Source: an uncultured Balneolaceae bacterium (lineage in GTDB: Bacteria; Bacteroidota; Rhodothermia; Balneolales; Balneolaceae). From it: 41,611 bases of DNA. The DNA is taken from contig CALKOA010000015.1 of NCBI GenBank assembly GCA_938091655.1, forward strand, positions 1 to 41,611. The letters are read 5' to 3'. Position numbers and translations under genes: made by a program. The notes beneath the pieces were generated by a model. It saw nothing but the letters and a program-made list of their open reading frames with translations. It searched no databases and was not told where the DNA came from. Below, one piece after another: positions 8,181 through 17,690 of the stretch (positions are counted from its first letter, which is position 1; each line of letters begins with the position of its first letter).

Positions 8181-9785
8181 TTACATGCTGTTTGGATAAT
8201 AGACCGAAGCACTTCGATAGCTTTGAGCTAAGTTACTTTTTCCAGCATTTTCATAGGCTTGGGCAACATGCAGTAAAGCAATACGCAGTCGCTCTCTTTC
8301 AATTTCGCTGAATGAACCAGGGGTTGCTACTTTAGGAACGGATAAGGTAGTACCATCAGCAATATCATCAGGATTTTGACTGGTACTAAAGTTTTCTTCA
8401 AACAGTAGTACCCAGAGTCGTGGGTTGCCATAAATTTCTTGAGCCATGTTGTAGAGTCCGATTTCACTCCTGAAACGTACACTTTCAGAGGTAGAAGATC
8501 CTGATGAAGTGGAACTAGATGCTATAATATTACTCAAGTTTCTTGATGTGTTGACGTTTGACCTATTGGTACTTTGTGTAGCATCAGGAGTTAATTCAGT
8601 ACGATCAATAGTATTGGTTTGGATGGGTTGCTCTTGAGTATTACCAGTTAACTTAGTTTGAATTGATTGTTGACTTGAAGTATTCATACTATCAGTGGAC
8701 CCTCGTCCAAAGAATGTGTCCACTATGGACCCAATTAAAAATCCACTTATAAAGATCACAAAAATAGTTACTAAACTACTTGAGATAAATATTTTTTTAT
8801 CGATGCTAATTGTAGCATTGGATGTAGGTTTTATTCGTTCTGATTTTGAACTAATATTTTTTATGGCTGTTTTTAGTTCATCCATTGACTCTATAAAATC
8901 TTTAAGTAAATCCTCTTCGACAGGTATATATTTTTTCGGATTAATTGAGCTTTCAATATTGGGAAGGGTACTTTCTTTTGTAATTTGTGGAGGTGTAGGA
9001 TCAACAGCAGATGTACGCTCTACCGAGATGATATTATTTGGGAATACATTCTCTTTTTCTTCTTCCTGATTTGGTGCATTTTGTTCGGTAAAGTCTTCAT
9101 CATCAACCCGAATATCTAGGGAATTACTCATCATATGTTTCTTCTTTTGCAGAATTAATAATTCTAATTCATCCAATAAAGCGGTTTTTTCTGAGTTCTC
9201 TAATTGCACATCATTTGTTTCAAGATCATTTGCTGGTGTCGTGGAAAGCTTAGGTATTTTAAATTCAACTGTTTTAGCTTTTTCCTGAGATTTTATTCCG
9301 TCTATATCCTCAAAAAAAGAGTCATTATTTTTTTCCATTTCTTTATTTTTATTTTTAAGTATGTTTGATTCGTTTGAAATTGGAATTTGATTAAGCTCAT
9401 CAGATATTTGCAACTTGTCACTTGTACTTAAAAACGTAGCAGTATCTATACTATTTCTTGGTTTGTCATTTAAATTTTCATTTTTATTGGTAATATTATT
9501 GTTACTAACCAAATCGGCCAGCCTTTTATATGGAGTAAAGTATATTCGCTTGTGAGCTGGAATAATAATTCTTTCGCCTGTACCTGGCTGAGTTCCTTCT
9601 CGATCAGCTACCTCTGAAATGGTAAAACGCCCAAAACCTGTAATAGTTGCTTTTCCTTCACTAATAGCTACTTCGGTAACTGTTTCAGATAAAGCCTGAA
9701 TAAATAATTTAGCCTCGGTGGTACTAATTCCAGCTTTTAATGCGAATAAATCGATGAGCTCACTTGCATTTCTTTTAGTACTCAC
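8181..9785 (-). CDS. HU/IHF-like DNA-binding domain fused to a transmembrane segment and LysM-like domain
   Basis: 534 residues with three parts. Residues 1-95 are an HU/IHF fold: ATITGFGRF, the DNA-arm tip TQPGTGER and the RIYFTPYKRLADLV end. Residues about 96-325 are polar, low-complexity and Asn/Lys/Glu/Ser-rich, without a visible fold. Residues about 332-356 are one hydrophobic transmembrane helix. Residues about 357-435 are Ser/Thr/Gln-rich, and about 437-486 resemble LysM (LYNMAQEIYGNPRLWVLLFEEN ... NPDDIADGTTLSVP), followed by a short helical tail. The expected topology is DNA-binding end in the cytoplasm, LysM in the periplasm on peptidoglycan. The start is GTG at 9785, overlapping the upstream HU stop as GTGA. 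The linker is markedly A+T-rich. Domain calls are firm for HU and TM, good for LysM; a bridging role is inference. Confidence 0.85.
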   Translation of the reverse strand: MSTKRNASELIDLFALKAGISTTEAKLFIQALSETVTEVAISEGKATITGFGRFTISEVADREGTQPGTGERIIIPAHKRIYFTPYKRLADLVSNNNITNKNENLNDKPRNSIDTATFLSTSDKLQISDELNQIPISNESNILKNKNKEMEKNNDSFFEDIDGIKSQEKAKTVEFKIPKLSTTPANDLETNDVQLENSEKTALLDELELLILQKKKHMMSNSLDIRVDDEDFTEQNAPNQEEEKENVFPNNIISVERTSAVDPTPPQITKESTLPNIESSINPKKYIPVEEDLLKDFIESMDELKTAIKNISSKSERIKPTSNATISIDKKIFISSSLVTIFVIFISGFLIGSIVDTFFGRGSTDSMNTSSQQSIQTKLTGNTQEQPIQTNTIDRTELTPDATQSTNRSNVNTSRNLSNIIASSSTSSGSSTSESVRFRSEIGLYNMAQEIYGNPRLWVLLFEENFSTSQNPDDIADGTTLSVPKVATPGSFSEIERERLRIALLHVAQAYENAGKSNLAQSYRSASVYYPNSM

Positions 9786-10066
9786 AACCCGGCTCCCTTT
9801 AACTCTTCTTTAACCGCTTTGGTGGGTGTGAATTGTATAATTATTTTAGGTGGTACGCGCATTTTTTTCTTGTAATGCGGATTATACGCTATATAAGATG
9901 CTCGTTCACGGGTTTCAAATTGCCCTAAGCCAGGAATTTGGATCGTGTTTTGCTGCTTTAATTCCTCACACATTAGATCAATAAGATGAGCTAATCGTTC
10001 TTCTGTTTCATTTTTTGTGAGCGATAGTTGCGTACTTAATTCATTGACCAGGCGTGCCTTATTCAT
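9782..10066 (-). CDS. HU-family DNA-binding protein
   Basis: Small 94-residue histone-like protein. The N-terminal helical half (NKARLVNELSTQLSLTKNETEERLAHLIDLM) is followed by IPGLGQFETRERA, the beta-arm with YNPHYKKKMRVPPK and the closing IQFTPTKAVKEEL, a pattern typical of Bacteroidota HU proteins. It should bind and bend DNA as a dimer. Its TGA stop (9782-9784) lies inside the GTGA shared with the GTG start of the HU-TM-LysM gene, so the two are translationally coupled and might form heterodimers through their HU folds. The 148 bases upstream (10067-10214) hold its probable promoter but no box I can identify. Confidence 0.92.
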   Translation of the reverse strand: MNKARLVNELSTQLSLTKNETEERLAHLIDLMCEELKQQNTIQIPGLGQFETRERASYIAYNPHYKKKMRVPPKIIIQFTPTKAVKEELKGAGL

Positions 10067-10214
10067 AGTAATGCAAGTTTATTCTCTATCTATCGTTTAA
10101 TGATATGTACGATGATACGATTGTTATACAACTAGATGATATTATTAGAAGTATACTTTATTTAATTTAAAAATGAAACAAAGCTCATAGAAAAGGCCAT
10201 GATACCACCCCATA

Positions 10215-12002
10215 TCATCGAATCACGGTCATCAATTTAGAAGAAACTTGATTAGCTGCACTAATTCTATATATAAAGGTGCCTGCTGATAAATTGCTAA
10301 GGTTAATGGAGAATTGCTGCAATCCCGCATTAGCTCGACCCCTAAAAACGGTCAAGGTATGGCGACCTAATAGATCAAATATATCGATGCTCAGGTCGGT
10401 TCTGCTTGGTAGCATGAGTTCGATGGTAGTTCGATCGGAGGCGGGATTGGGATAGTTTTGCTGAACTACAATATTTTCTCCGTATGTATAGTCACTAAGC
10501 ACAAGTTCAAAATATCCATTTACCTGTTCATGGGTATTAGTCACGATAATCCCTAGTTTTTGTACATCTTCCCAATTACTATTGAGTCGGTATTCAATCC
10601 ATGAATCAGCCGTCGATTCGTTATATAATGGTTGATATAAGGGAGTTCCATCATTCAGATAGGTAAGTACACCGAAGGTTATGGCCGCATCATCGACCAT
10701 AGAATGAATGCGTACAAAACTTCCAGGGACATCATCAACAATGACCTCATAATATCGGCTAGACATTCGGCTTAAATCACCTGTAATTTTCCCTTCTACT
10801 TGAACATCTAGTACGGGATCAGGTACTGATGAACCCAAATCAATTGCAAACTCGGTTAAGGTATTAGTAATAAAGGGATCAGGATAAAAGGCACTTTCTT
10901 CAAAACCAAATGAGGGATATATGGAGTTAAGTCCTGAGGCATAGTGGAATGCATAAGCCTGCAATAAGGTGGGTTTCCATGATTTATTTTTTGTTTTTAG
11001 GACTTGTTGCGCGGCCTGGAGGAAAGTAGTCTGTGGGTCTTCAGCAATTAATTCCCAAGACAAAGGCCAGAAATCAGCACCAATTATTTCATGGAAATAA
11101 AGGGCAAAGGTAACATCTTCATAGGAACCTGGAATTAGGCTTCTATGCGCTTGTGTAAAAAGATCAGTTGAAAAATCATCGATATAGTTGTAATAATCAT
11201 TGACATTATCATAAACCACTTCTTCCATGAGCGTTGCGTCCATTTCGGCCCATTGGTCTGTTTCACCTTGCCAATTATTTTGTATGTATTGGATAGCATG
11301 CTTGAATTCATGGGCAATAGTGACCTGAAGTGCTCCTTTCGCCTGATTTTCAGGATGATCGTTGGGTGGAAACCCAGCAAAGTCATTCTCGCTAAAAATA
11401 CATGTACTGGTTGAATTTACTCCACAAGCGAAAATCCCAGTTCTAGACGTATTGGTGAGCCCATATGCTCCATAGGAAGATAAATCTTTTAGGTAGATAT
11501 CGTAGCTGGTACCAGTAGGGATTGGATCGGGATATCCGAGTTCATTGATTTGGAGTTGATAGGAGGAGTCTGCAGCTTCAGCCGCCCACTCTACAAAGTC
11601 AGGAATTCCGTCTTCATTGGCATCCGTATTGGGTACAGCATCTATCCCATTAGTAACATAATGAATGGTAAATTTCCTAGATTCAGAGAGGTATTGTTGA
11701 CGCTCATTTAGAAGTTTTGACGTAGCTATAAGGGTTAGCCCTTCTTCAAATAGTGTACCAAAGCGTTCCATGGCTAAAGAATCGTCTTTAAGAAAAGGGG
11801 TTAGACATTTGGTGAAGGCCTCTGTTGGACGTTCTTTTGATGATACGGTGACGTTAGAGGACTCGATGGTTGAGATAGATTCTGACATAGTTTGGGCAGC
11901 GATGGGTACACTAAATCCAACGAATCCTAGACAAATGAATCCTATAAGATAAACAAGGGAAAGTGGACAAATAAAAAAAGTGTGGGTCTTTCTGTATCCC
12001 AA
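10215..12002 (-). CDS. T9SS-exported putative metalloprotease (MXAN_6640-like)
   Basis: 595-residue secreted protein. Residues about 1-37 are a signal peptide ending in PIAAQ. The central region has a DANEDGIPDFVEW motif, typical of this putative metalloprotease family, and an HExxH zinc motif H231-E232-F233-K234-H235 (TIAHEFKHAIQYIQ), with a possible third ligand in QWAEMDATLMEE (E253). The last 80 or so residues (from about 515) are a type IX secretion type A sorting domain: NYPNPASDRTTIEL, IDIFDLLGR, LSNLSAGTFIYRI and a basic end. The start is TTG at 12002, preceded by a good ribosome site (AGAAGGAAG, about 8 bases upstream); no ATG gives a signal peptide. Protease activity is predicted from the motif; substrate unknown. 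Confidence 0.85.
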   Translation of the reverse strand: MGYRKTHTFFICPLSLVYLIGFICLGFVGFSVPIAAQTMSESISTIESSNVTVSSKERPTEAFTKCLTPFLKDDSLAMERFGTLFEEGLTLIATSKLLNERQQYLSESRKFTIHYVTNGIDAVPNTDANEDGIPDFVEWAAEAADSSYQLQINELGYPDPIPTGTSYDIYLKDLSSYGAYGLTNTSRTGIFACGVNSTSTCIFSENDFAGFPPNDHPENQAKGALQVTIAHEFKHAIQYIQNNWQGETDQWAEMDATLMEEVVYDNVNDYYNYIDDFSTDLFTQAHRSLIPGSYEDVTFALYFHEIIGADFWPLSWELIAEDPQTTFLQAAQQVLKTKNKSWKPTLLQAYAFHYASGLNSIYPSFGFEESAFYPDPFITNTLTEFAIDLGSSVPDPVLDVQVEGKITGDLSRMSSRYYEVIVDDVPGSFVRIHSMVDDAAITFGVLTYLNDGTPLYQPLYNESTADSWIEYRLNSNWEDVQKLGIIVTNTHEQVNGYFELVLSDYTYGENIVVQQNYPNPASDRTTIELMLPSRTDLSIDIFDLLGRHTLTVFRGRANAGLQQFSINLSNLSAGTFIYRISAANQVSSKLMTVIR

Positions 12003-12056
12003 GGTGGTACTTCCTTCTAAATTATGGTTATCTTTATGTGTATAAAGGAATTATCT

Positions 12057-13061
12057 ATGTTACAAACTATGTACGAAGTTATACTCTATTACCATTTTCT
12101 TGAAATTGTGTCGCCCGATGAGTTTTGCAAGGCACACAGGGCTAAATGTAAAGAATTAGGTCTTAAAGGTCGTATTTATATTTCAGAAGAAGGTCTTAAT
12201 GGTACCGCCTCCGGGAGCTCCGAACAAATAGAAGCATATAAACAGTATGTATGGGCTCTACCTGGTTTTGATCAAACGGAATTTAAGCAGGAGTCCTATG
12301 ACGAGGTACCATTTGCAAAGTTGATTTGTAAAGTGAGAAAGGAAATCGTCTCCTTACATGTCGATGGGGTGGACCCTAGAGAGGGAGGGAGGCACCTAAA
12401 ACCACATGAATGGCGAGCAGTTCTAGAATCCGATGAAGAGCATGTAATCATAGATGTGCGGAACAATTATGAATCTAAAGTAGGTCACTTTAAAGGGGCA
12501 ATAAAACCCGATGTTAAAAACTTTTATGAATTTCCAGAATGGTTAAAAACAGCGGATATACCAAAGGATAAAAAAGTACTTATGTATTGTACGGGGGGGA
12601 TTCGCTGTGAGAAGTTTTCGGTACTTATGAAAAAAGAAGGCTGGGAAGATGTCAACCAGTTGCATGGTGGAATTTTAAATTATGCGTACAAAGAAGGAGG
12701 AGAACATTTCAAAGGGAAGTGTTTTGTCTTTGATGATCGACTTGTAGTGCCGGTCAATCCTAATGATTTAGCGCCTATTGCCCATTGTGAAATTACGGGG
12801 AAGCCAGCCGATAGTTATGTTAATTGTGCTAATATGGAGTGCAATAAGTTGTTTATTTGTACTGAAGAGGGAGCACAATTGATGGAGGGTTGTTGTAGTG
12901 AAGAATGTAAAAAAAGTGAATATCGAAGGCCCTTTGATCCAGATCAAGCTTTCCAACCCTTTAGAAAGTGGTATAATTACTTTGATGAAGATTTTAAAGA
13001 ACGAAATAAAGAGTGGATCAAAAAAGCAGAAACCGAAGCCCCAAACGGCTGCCTGTCGTGA
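12057..13061 (+). CDS. trhO: tRNA uridine(34) hydroxylase TrhO (YceA-like rhodanese)
   Basis: Rhodanese-domain enzyme that makes 5-hydroxyuridine at tRNA wobble position 34 in an oxygen-dependent way. An N-terminal acylphosphatase-like domain (YHF..., GRIYISEEGLNGT) is followed by the rhodanese domain (IIDVRNNYESKVGHFKGA) with active cysteine C178 in YCTGGIRCEK, and a cysteine-rich tail (CANMECNKLFIC ... CCSEEC). The reading frame opens at 12024, but I start at the ATG at 12057: an AAAGGA ribosome site lies 7 bases upstream and the protein then begins MLQTMYEVILYYHF, as in the family. 334 residues. An RluA-type gene follows after 63 bases, giving an RNA-modification pair. Confidence 0.92.
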   Translation: MLQTMYEVILYYHFLEIVSPDEFCKAHRAKCKELGLKGRIYISEEGLNGTASGSSEQIEAYKQYVWALPGFDQTEFKQESYDEVPFAKLICKVRKEIVSLHVDGVDPREGGRHLKPHEWRAVLESDEEHVIIDVRNNYESKVGHFKGAIKPDVKNFYEFPEWLKTADIPKDKKVLMYCTGGIRCEKFSVLMKKEGWEDVNQLHGGILNYAYKEGGEHFKGKCFVFDDRLVVPVNPNDLAPIAHCEITGKPADSYVNCANMECNKLFICTEEGAQLMEGCCSEECKKSEYRRPFDPDQAFQPFRKWYNYFDEDFKERNKEWIKKAETEAPNGCLS

Positions 13062-13124
13062 TTAATCTAAACTCTTACTAAGATAGTCTAAGCGAGTATG
13101 AATAAGCCCTGGTTCGCATAAGGC

Positions 13125-14051
13125 ATGACTTTGTCGCGCAAGATACGATTGGTTTCATCCTACCCCTATACTCATCAAACAGTGGTTCGAAGCGATGGGC
13201 ATGGTAAAGAACTCCACCACTATTTAGTTGAACGTTTTCCACATGTAGGAAAAAAAGCATGGCGTCATCGTGAACATGAGGGCCTAATTCAAGTTTTAAG
13301 GGATGGAAAACCCATAGAGACCCACAAATTGAATGAAATAGGTTTACTGGCTGGTGATACTATTGTTCATCATGTACCTAAAATGATAGAGCCTAGTGTT
13401 CCCGATGAGGTCATGATATTGGAGGAGTCACCTGATATACTGGCGGTATTTAAGCCCGCACCAATGCCCATGCATGCAGGAGGTCGATACTATAAAAACA
13501 GCCTGCATTATATTTTACAAGAAAAAGGCTACGAGGCATTGCGAATAGTACACAGGCTCGATGCGGTAACATCGGGTCTTGTTATTTTGGCAAAAAATAT
13601 AGAAATGGCACGTGAATGTACCAAAGCTTTTGAAGAGTCCAGGGTAAAGAAAATCTATTGGGCGCGAGTTCAAGGAAATCCTACAGCAAAAGGAGAACAC
13701 CTTATCAACGCTCCTATCCGCAGAAAAAAAGGATTTGTATTTGAATGTGGGGATGGTTTAGATGGAGCTCTTGCCGCCCAGACCTTCTGCACTTTATTAC
13801 GTAAAGATGGACCAGAATCTTTGATTCAATGTCGTCCAATTACTGGAAGAACCCATCAAATCCGCCTGCATCTATCCTATTGGGGGCATCCAATTCATAA
13901 TGATCCCATCTACGGCCCAAACGGAGATAACTCCGGTGTTCGCTTGCAAAATCAAGGCATTGCTCTTGTAAGTAAGAGCCTAGAATTCCCAACTCTTGGA
14001 TTTAGTTTTAGTCTTCCTAATCAGTTGGTTTTAGATACGCTTCGGCAATAG
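13125..14051 (+). CDS. RluA-family pseudouridine synthase
   Basis: Isomerizes uridine to pseudouridine in rRNA or tRNA. The catalytic motif is HRLDAVTSGLVILAK (aspartate in HRLD), followed by KIYWARVQG and the C-terminal GRTHQIRLHLSYWGHPIHNDPIYG, all diagnostic of RluA/RluC/RluD/TruC-type enzymes. The first 90 or so residues resemble a small, divergent S4-like RNA-binding domain (LVERFPHVGKKAWRHREHEGLIQVLRDGKPI ... LLAGDTIVHHVP). The 3' end overlaps the convergent alpha/beta hydrolase gene by 35 bases. Target position cannot be decided from sequence. Confidence 0.92.
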   Translation: MTLSRKIRLVSSYPYTHQTVVRSDGHGKELHHYLVERFPHVGKKAWRHREHEGLIQVLRDGKPIETHKLNEIGLLAGDTIVHHVPKMIEPSVPDEVMILEESPDILAVFKPAPMPMHAGGRYYKNSLHYILQEKGYEALRIVHRLDAVTSGLVILAKNIEMARECTKAFEESRVKKIYWARVQGNPTAKGEHLINAPIRRKKGFVFECGDGLDGALAAQTFCTLLRKDGPESLIQCRPITGRTHQIRLHLSYWGHPIHNDPIYGPNGDNSGVRLQNQGIALVSKSLEFPTLGFSFSLPNQLVLDTLRQ

Positions 14052-14910
14052 CAACGAATTGTTTAGGTTTATCCAAAAAAGCATAATGCCCGCATCCATC
14101 CATTACAACTAAAGCAGCCTCAGCAAGTCCCTTTTCCATCCTTTGCGCTTGATATAGAGGTGTAGCATCGTCATTTTTACCCCACAATAATAGTACGGAA
14201 TGGGAAATTTTTGGAAGAGTAGGTTCTAAATATTCTGTCACCGAATGAACAAAAGTTTCACGCATAACACCGGATAAGACAGCATACTCACGAGAACCCA
14301 GAGATTTCCAGGTCGATGTTGTCCGAAGCCAATCTAGACCTCGTGATTTGAAGGGCTCTGGGAGTAAATTAAAGGGTGTTTTAAGGATTTTAGCTACATA
14401 TTTTTTAGCATAAAAACTCGCACTGCGGCGTGGCTTCATTCCGGCACCACCCGTAATTAATACATTTTGAACATGCTCCTTGGACCAAGGCCGAGTGAGT
14501 AATTTTAACGTAATTCGTCCACCAAAAGAATGGGCTAAAATATCGAATTTTAGAAGACCTATATGTTCCACCCAGGCTTGAATACTATCGGCATAATCAT
14601 CAATTTTCCAAGCAAAAGGGGGCTCAGAAGATTCTCCAAATCCAGCCAAATCTATCACATAACAATCACGATGAAAAGCTAACATCCGACCAAGAGGTTG
14701 CATTATTTTTTTACTTGCACCCCATCCATGTAGAATGATGAGCGGACACGATGAGCTGTTAGGTACCTCAGTAGTTGAATTATGCGATGAATCACTAGCT
14801 GAACCTATGGAATGTTCCATACGTATATGTTCCCAAGCCAAGATGGTTCCATTGTAATCAAAGCGATGGGCTTGTATGGTAGGGTTATCCCCAGTAGTGG
14901 ATAGTAACAT
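14017..14910 (-). CDS. Alpha/beta hydrolase
   Basis: Alpha/beta-hydrolase-fold protein of 297 residues, probably an esterase or lipase-like enzyme. The oxyanion loop is LIILHGWGASKK, the nucleophile elbow AHSFGGR (serine), the acid is likely the aspartate in WGKNDDATPL, and the histidine is in GCGHYAFLDKP. The first 60 residues are less conserved and there is no signal peptide, so it appears cytoplasmic. It stands alone on the minus strand between two plus-strand gene groups, overlapping the pseudouridine synthase tail by 35 bases. Substrate unknown. Confidence 0.88.
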   Translation of the reverse strand: MLLSTTGDNPTIQAHRFDYNGTILAWEHIRMEHSIGSASDSSHNSTTEVPNSSSCPLIILHGWGASKKIMQPLGRMLAFHRDCYVIDLAGFGESSEPPFAWKIDDYADSIQAWVEHIGLLKFDILAHSFGGRITLKLLTRPWSKEHVQNVLITGGAGMKPRRSASFYAKKYVAKILKTPFNLLPEPFKSRGLDWLRTTSTWKSLGSREYAVLSGVMRETFVHSVTEYLEPTLPKISHSVLLLWGKNDDATPLYQAQRMEKGLAEAALVVMDGCGHYAFLDKPKQFVAIAEAYLKPTD

Positions 14911-15056
14911 GATTAAATATAGTGCTAGTTGGATAAAAAATTAAGCTCCAAAAAAAACAAAGGTTGCCTAAAATATTTTGTAAGTATACAAAGCTAGGGA
15001 GCTCTTACTATTCAGAAGTTTTGAGTTATTTCATCATTTAATAAGAAAGGATTCGT

Positions 15057-15548
15057 ATGCACATCAACCGGATATTGTTTTATTGGAGTCAGTATTTGGG
15101 AGCTGATCCTAAAGAAATCACACTTATAAGCAGCCTTTTAGTAACAGTAAGTCTGGTTGGTTTTTTTCAGATTGTGAGCCTGCGAGCTACATCAACAGCA
15201 ACCCCTTCGTATGATCAACAATACCACGAATTTGTTGAACGATCTCAGGCTTTTGAGCAATCGTATGAAAAAATAGTTGGGTCCATCTCTGATTCATTGT
15301 CATCAAGATCTAACACACTACGATCAGATTCAGGAGATACCCTTACTATAAATATGAATACAGCAACACTTAAAGAATGGGTTCAACTCCCCGGAATTGG
15401 TGAGGTTTATGCCCAAAGAATACTCGAATATCGAAGTATACATGGAGATTTTAGCCGTTTAGAGGACTTAATGGAAGTGAAAGGCATTGGTCAAAAACGA
15501 TGGGAAAAATTAAAAATACACCTATACATTGAATCTACTATGGAATGA
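15057..15548 (+). CDS. ComEA-like helix-hairpin-helix protein with N-terminal membrane anchor
   Basis: 163 residues. A hydrophobic stretch at about 22-40 (ITLISSLLVTVSLVGFFQIV) suggests a membrane anchor or uncleaved signal. After a polar linker, residues about 97-160 form two helix-hairpin-helix motifs: NTATLKEWVQLPGIGEVYAQRILEYR and GDFSRLEDLMEVKGIGQKRWEKLK, the ComEA arrangement. Such proteins bind double-stranded DNA in the periplasm during uptake in competent bacteria, but in FCB genomes stand-alone members are frequent and often uncharacterized. The ATG at 15057 has a good ribosome site (AAGAAAGGA). It precedes porX by 98 bases. Confidence 0.87.
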   Translation: MHINRILFYWSQYLGADPKEITLISSLLVTVSLVGFFQIVSLRATSTATPSYDQQYHEFVERSQAFEQSYEKIVGSISDSLSSRSNTLRSDSGDTLTINMNTATLKEWVQLPGIGEVYAQRILEYRSIHGDFSRLEDLMEVKGIGQKRWEKLKIHLYIESTME

Positions 15549-15646
15549 TTAGGCATGCTATTGAATTCAAATTATTAGACTGCATAGCCTTCTGGGGTTT
15601 TAGTATATTCAATAAGCACAATAACCATTCATGAATCCGCTGTACT

Positions 15647-17236
15647 ATGCCAAGTATATTATGGGCAGATGATGAGATAGATCAACTACAATCCAACATA
15701 CTTTTCCTACAAAGAAAGGGCTTTGAAGTCATAGCGGTGACCAACGGTAGAGACGCTGTAGCAATGATGGATAAGCAGCTGTTTGATGTGGTTTTTTTAG
15801 ACGAACAAATGCCAGGGATGGGGGGATTGCAAGCCTTGGAACAAATTAAATCCAAATTTCCATTGGTTCCTGTAGTCATGATTACGAAAAGTGAGGAGGA
15901 ATCAATTATGGAAGAGGCCATTGGAGCTAAGATATCTGACTATCTTATCAAGCCAGTAAATCCATCACAGATACTTCTAACCGTAAAAAAATTATTGGAT
16001 AGAGGTCGTTTAGAAAACGAAAAATCGGCCCAAAGTTACTTGCGTTCTTTCCCCGAAATGGACGCCTTACTCCATCATCGTACTACCTGGCAAAGCTGGA
16101 TTGAGGTATATAAAAAGTTAACTCAGTGGCAAATGGATTTGGGCCAAGGAGATGAAACCTTAAGGCAGGTGTTGGACGATCAATTTCAATCGGCCAATCG
16201 AGAGTTTGGTAAAATGGTAGAGCAAAACTACAGGCAATGGATAAAAAAGTATGAACTAGTAGACGCCTTTGACCGAAATCAAGAAGAAAATGAATCCCCT
16301 TTGTTGTCGCCAGGGATACTATCTACCTACATAGAACCCTTGATTAAGCAAGGAAAGCATGTCATGTTCTTTGTTATTGACTGTATGCGATATGATCAAT
16401 GGTTAGTTTTTGAGAGATATTTGAACCAATATTATGATATTCAAACCGAATTTTATCTCTCGCTATTACCTACCGCAACCCCCTATTCTCGAAATGCTAT
16501 ATTTTCCGGCTTAACTCCGTTACAAATTTCAAAACAATACCCAGCATTGTGGGAGCAGGGTCAAGATGAGCAATCTTGGAATAGACATGAACACGAGCTG
16601 CTCAATTCTTATGTCTCAAGAAGAGGCTTAGGGATTAAAACGAAATATGAGAAAATACGTAATGCACAGGAAGGGCGTCAGATTGCACAAAAAATTAAAA
16701 GTTACGCCCAAAGTCCACTCTCGGCTTTTGTATTTAATTTTGTAGACACCTTAGTCCACTCTCGTTCCGATTCCGATGTTATTAAAGAGTTGGCACCCGA
16801 TGAAGCAGGATTTAGAGCTATCACAGAGGCATGGTTTCAACATTCTTCCCTGTTTCAGATGTTCAAAGAATTGTCGGAGGAGGGGGTTCATCTTATCATT
16901 ACGACCGATCATGGTTCAGTAAGAGCCCTTCGGGATACTAAAGTGTTCGGTGACAAGGATACTGCAACGGGCTTGAGATATAAGTATGGACGAAATTTAA
17001 ATGCCGAAGAAGAAGACTCAGTCATTGTGTTCAAAGAAGCTCAAGCATTTGGCTTACCTGAATACGCCAACGTCAAAGACTACCTGATAGCAAAAGAAAA
17101 TTATTATTTTGTGTATCCCACTAACTACCATAAATATCAAAACCGCTACAAGGACACCTTTCAACATGGGGGTGCTTCTATGGAAGAAATGATTTTACCT
17201 TTGGCACTCTTAGAACCTAAATCAAAAGATGGATAG
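15647..17236 (+). CDS. porX: PorX-type response regulator with PglZ domain
   Basis: Residues 1-120 are a CheY-like receiver: acidic pair D8-D9, phospho-acceptor D52 (FLDEQMPG), T80 and K102. A helical linker follows to about 235. The rest is a PglZ/alkaline-phosphatase-superfamily domain with likely metal residues D245 (FVIDCMRYD), T276/T278 (LPTATPYSR), D421-H422 (ITTDHGS) and H508 (TFQHGGAS). This two-domain form is PorX, the regulator of type IX secretion in Porphyromonas and other FCB bacteria, reported to act on oligonucleotides. The T9SS cargo at 10215-12002 supports a working T9SS. No PorY kinase is in the window. Its end overlaps tsaE by 8 bases. Confidence 0.93.
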   Translation: MPSILWADDEIDQLQSNILFLQRKGFEVIAVTNGRDAVAMMDKQLFDVVFLDEQMPGMGGLQALEQIKSKFPLVPVVMITKSEEESIMEEAIGAKISDYLIKPVNPSQILLTVKKLLDRGRLENEKSAQSYLRSFPEMDALLHHRTTWQSWIEVYKKLTQWQMDLGQGDETLRQVLDDQFQSANREFGKMVEQNYRQWIKKYELVDAFDRNQEENESPLLSPGILSTYIEPLIKQGKHVMFFVIDCMRYDQWLVFERYLNQYYDIQTEFYLSLLPTATPYSRNAIFSGLTPLQISKQYPALWEQGQDEQSWNRHEHELLNSYVSRRGLGIKTKYEKIRNAQEGRQIAQKIKSYAQSPLSAFVFNFVDTLVHSRSDSDVIKELAPDEAGFRAITEAWFQHSSLFQMFKELSEEGVHLIITTDHGSVRALRDTKVFGDKDTATGLRYKYGRNLNAEEEDSVIVFKEAQAFGLPEYANVKDYLIAKENYYFVYPTNYHKYQNRYKDTFQHGGASMEEMILPLALLEPKSKDG

Positions 17237-17690
17237 CAGCCTAGGTCATACTTTTCTTTCTTCATCAGTTGAACAAACCATCGCCTTAGCCAAAGAATTT
17301 GCCCAGAGACTACAGCCAAATGATGTGGTCATAATTCAGGGAGGGTTAGGAGTAGGTAAAACTCATTTTACAAAAGGATTGGCAGCTTATTTCGATATCA
17401 AACAAGAGCAAGTACAGTCGCCGACCTATGCGGTGGTGCATGAATATGTTGGGCAAACAACTCTTTATCATTTTGACTTATATCGTTTGAAATCGCCAAG
17501 TGAGCTTCAAGAAATTGGATTTGAAGAATATCTTTATAACGAGGGTATTTGCATTATAGAGTGGCCTGAACTAGCCCTACCATACGTCTCAGGCGATTGG
17601 TGGTCAGTGGATATTGAACGCTCGAATAATGAACCAGAGAGTCGAGCGATTCATGTACGAAAAAAACAGACCTATGTCGCTGGACAGTAA
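17229..17690 (+). CDS. tsaE: tRNA threonylcarbamoyladenosine biosynthesis ATPase TsaE
   Basis: P-loop ATPase that works with TsaB/TsaD in forming t6A at position 37 of ANN-decoding tRNAs. The 153 residues show Walker [14 protein letters not shown], the [10 protein letters not shown] switch segment, YHFDLYRL and the IIEWPELA end, all TsaE hallmarks. It overlaps porX by 8 bases upstream and the next small gene downstream, so the group is one transcription unit. Confidence 0.94.
   Translation: MDSSLGHTFLSSSVEQTIALAKEFAQRLQPNDVVIIQGGLGVGKTHFTKGLAAYFDIKQEQVQSPTYAVVHEYVGQTTLYHFDLYRLKSPSELQEIGFEEYLYNEGICIIEWPELALPYVSGDWWSVDIERSNNEPESRAIHVRKKQTYVAGQ

Noticed and set aside
15057-15548. Competence locus marker (comEA)
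   Set aside because: No comEC, comF or pilus gene lies nearby, and stand-alone HhH proteins of this type are common in FCB genomes, so uptake competence is not claimed.
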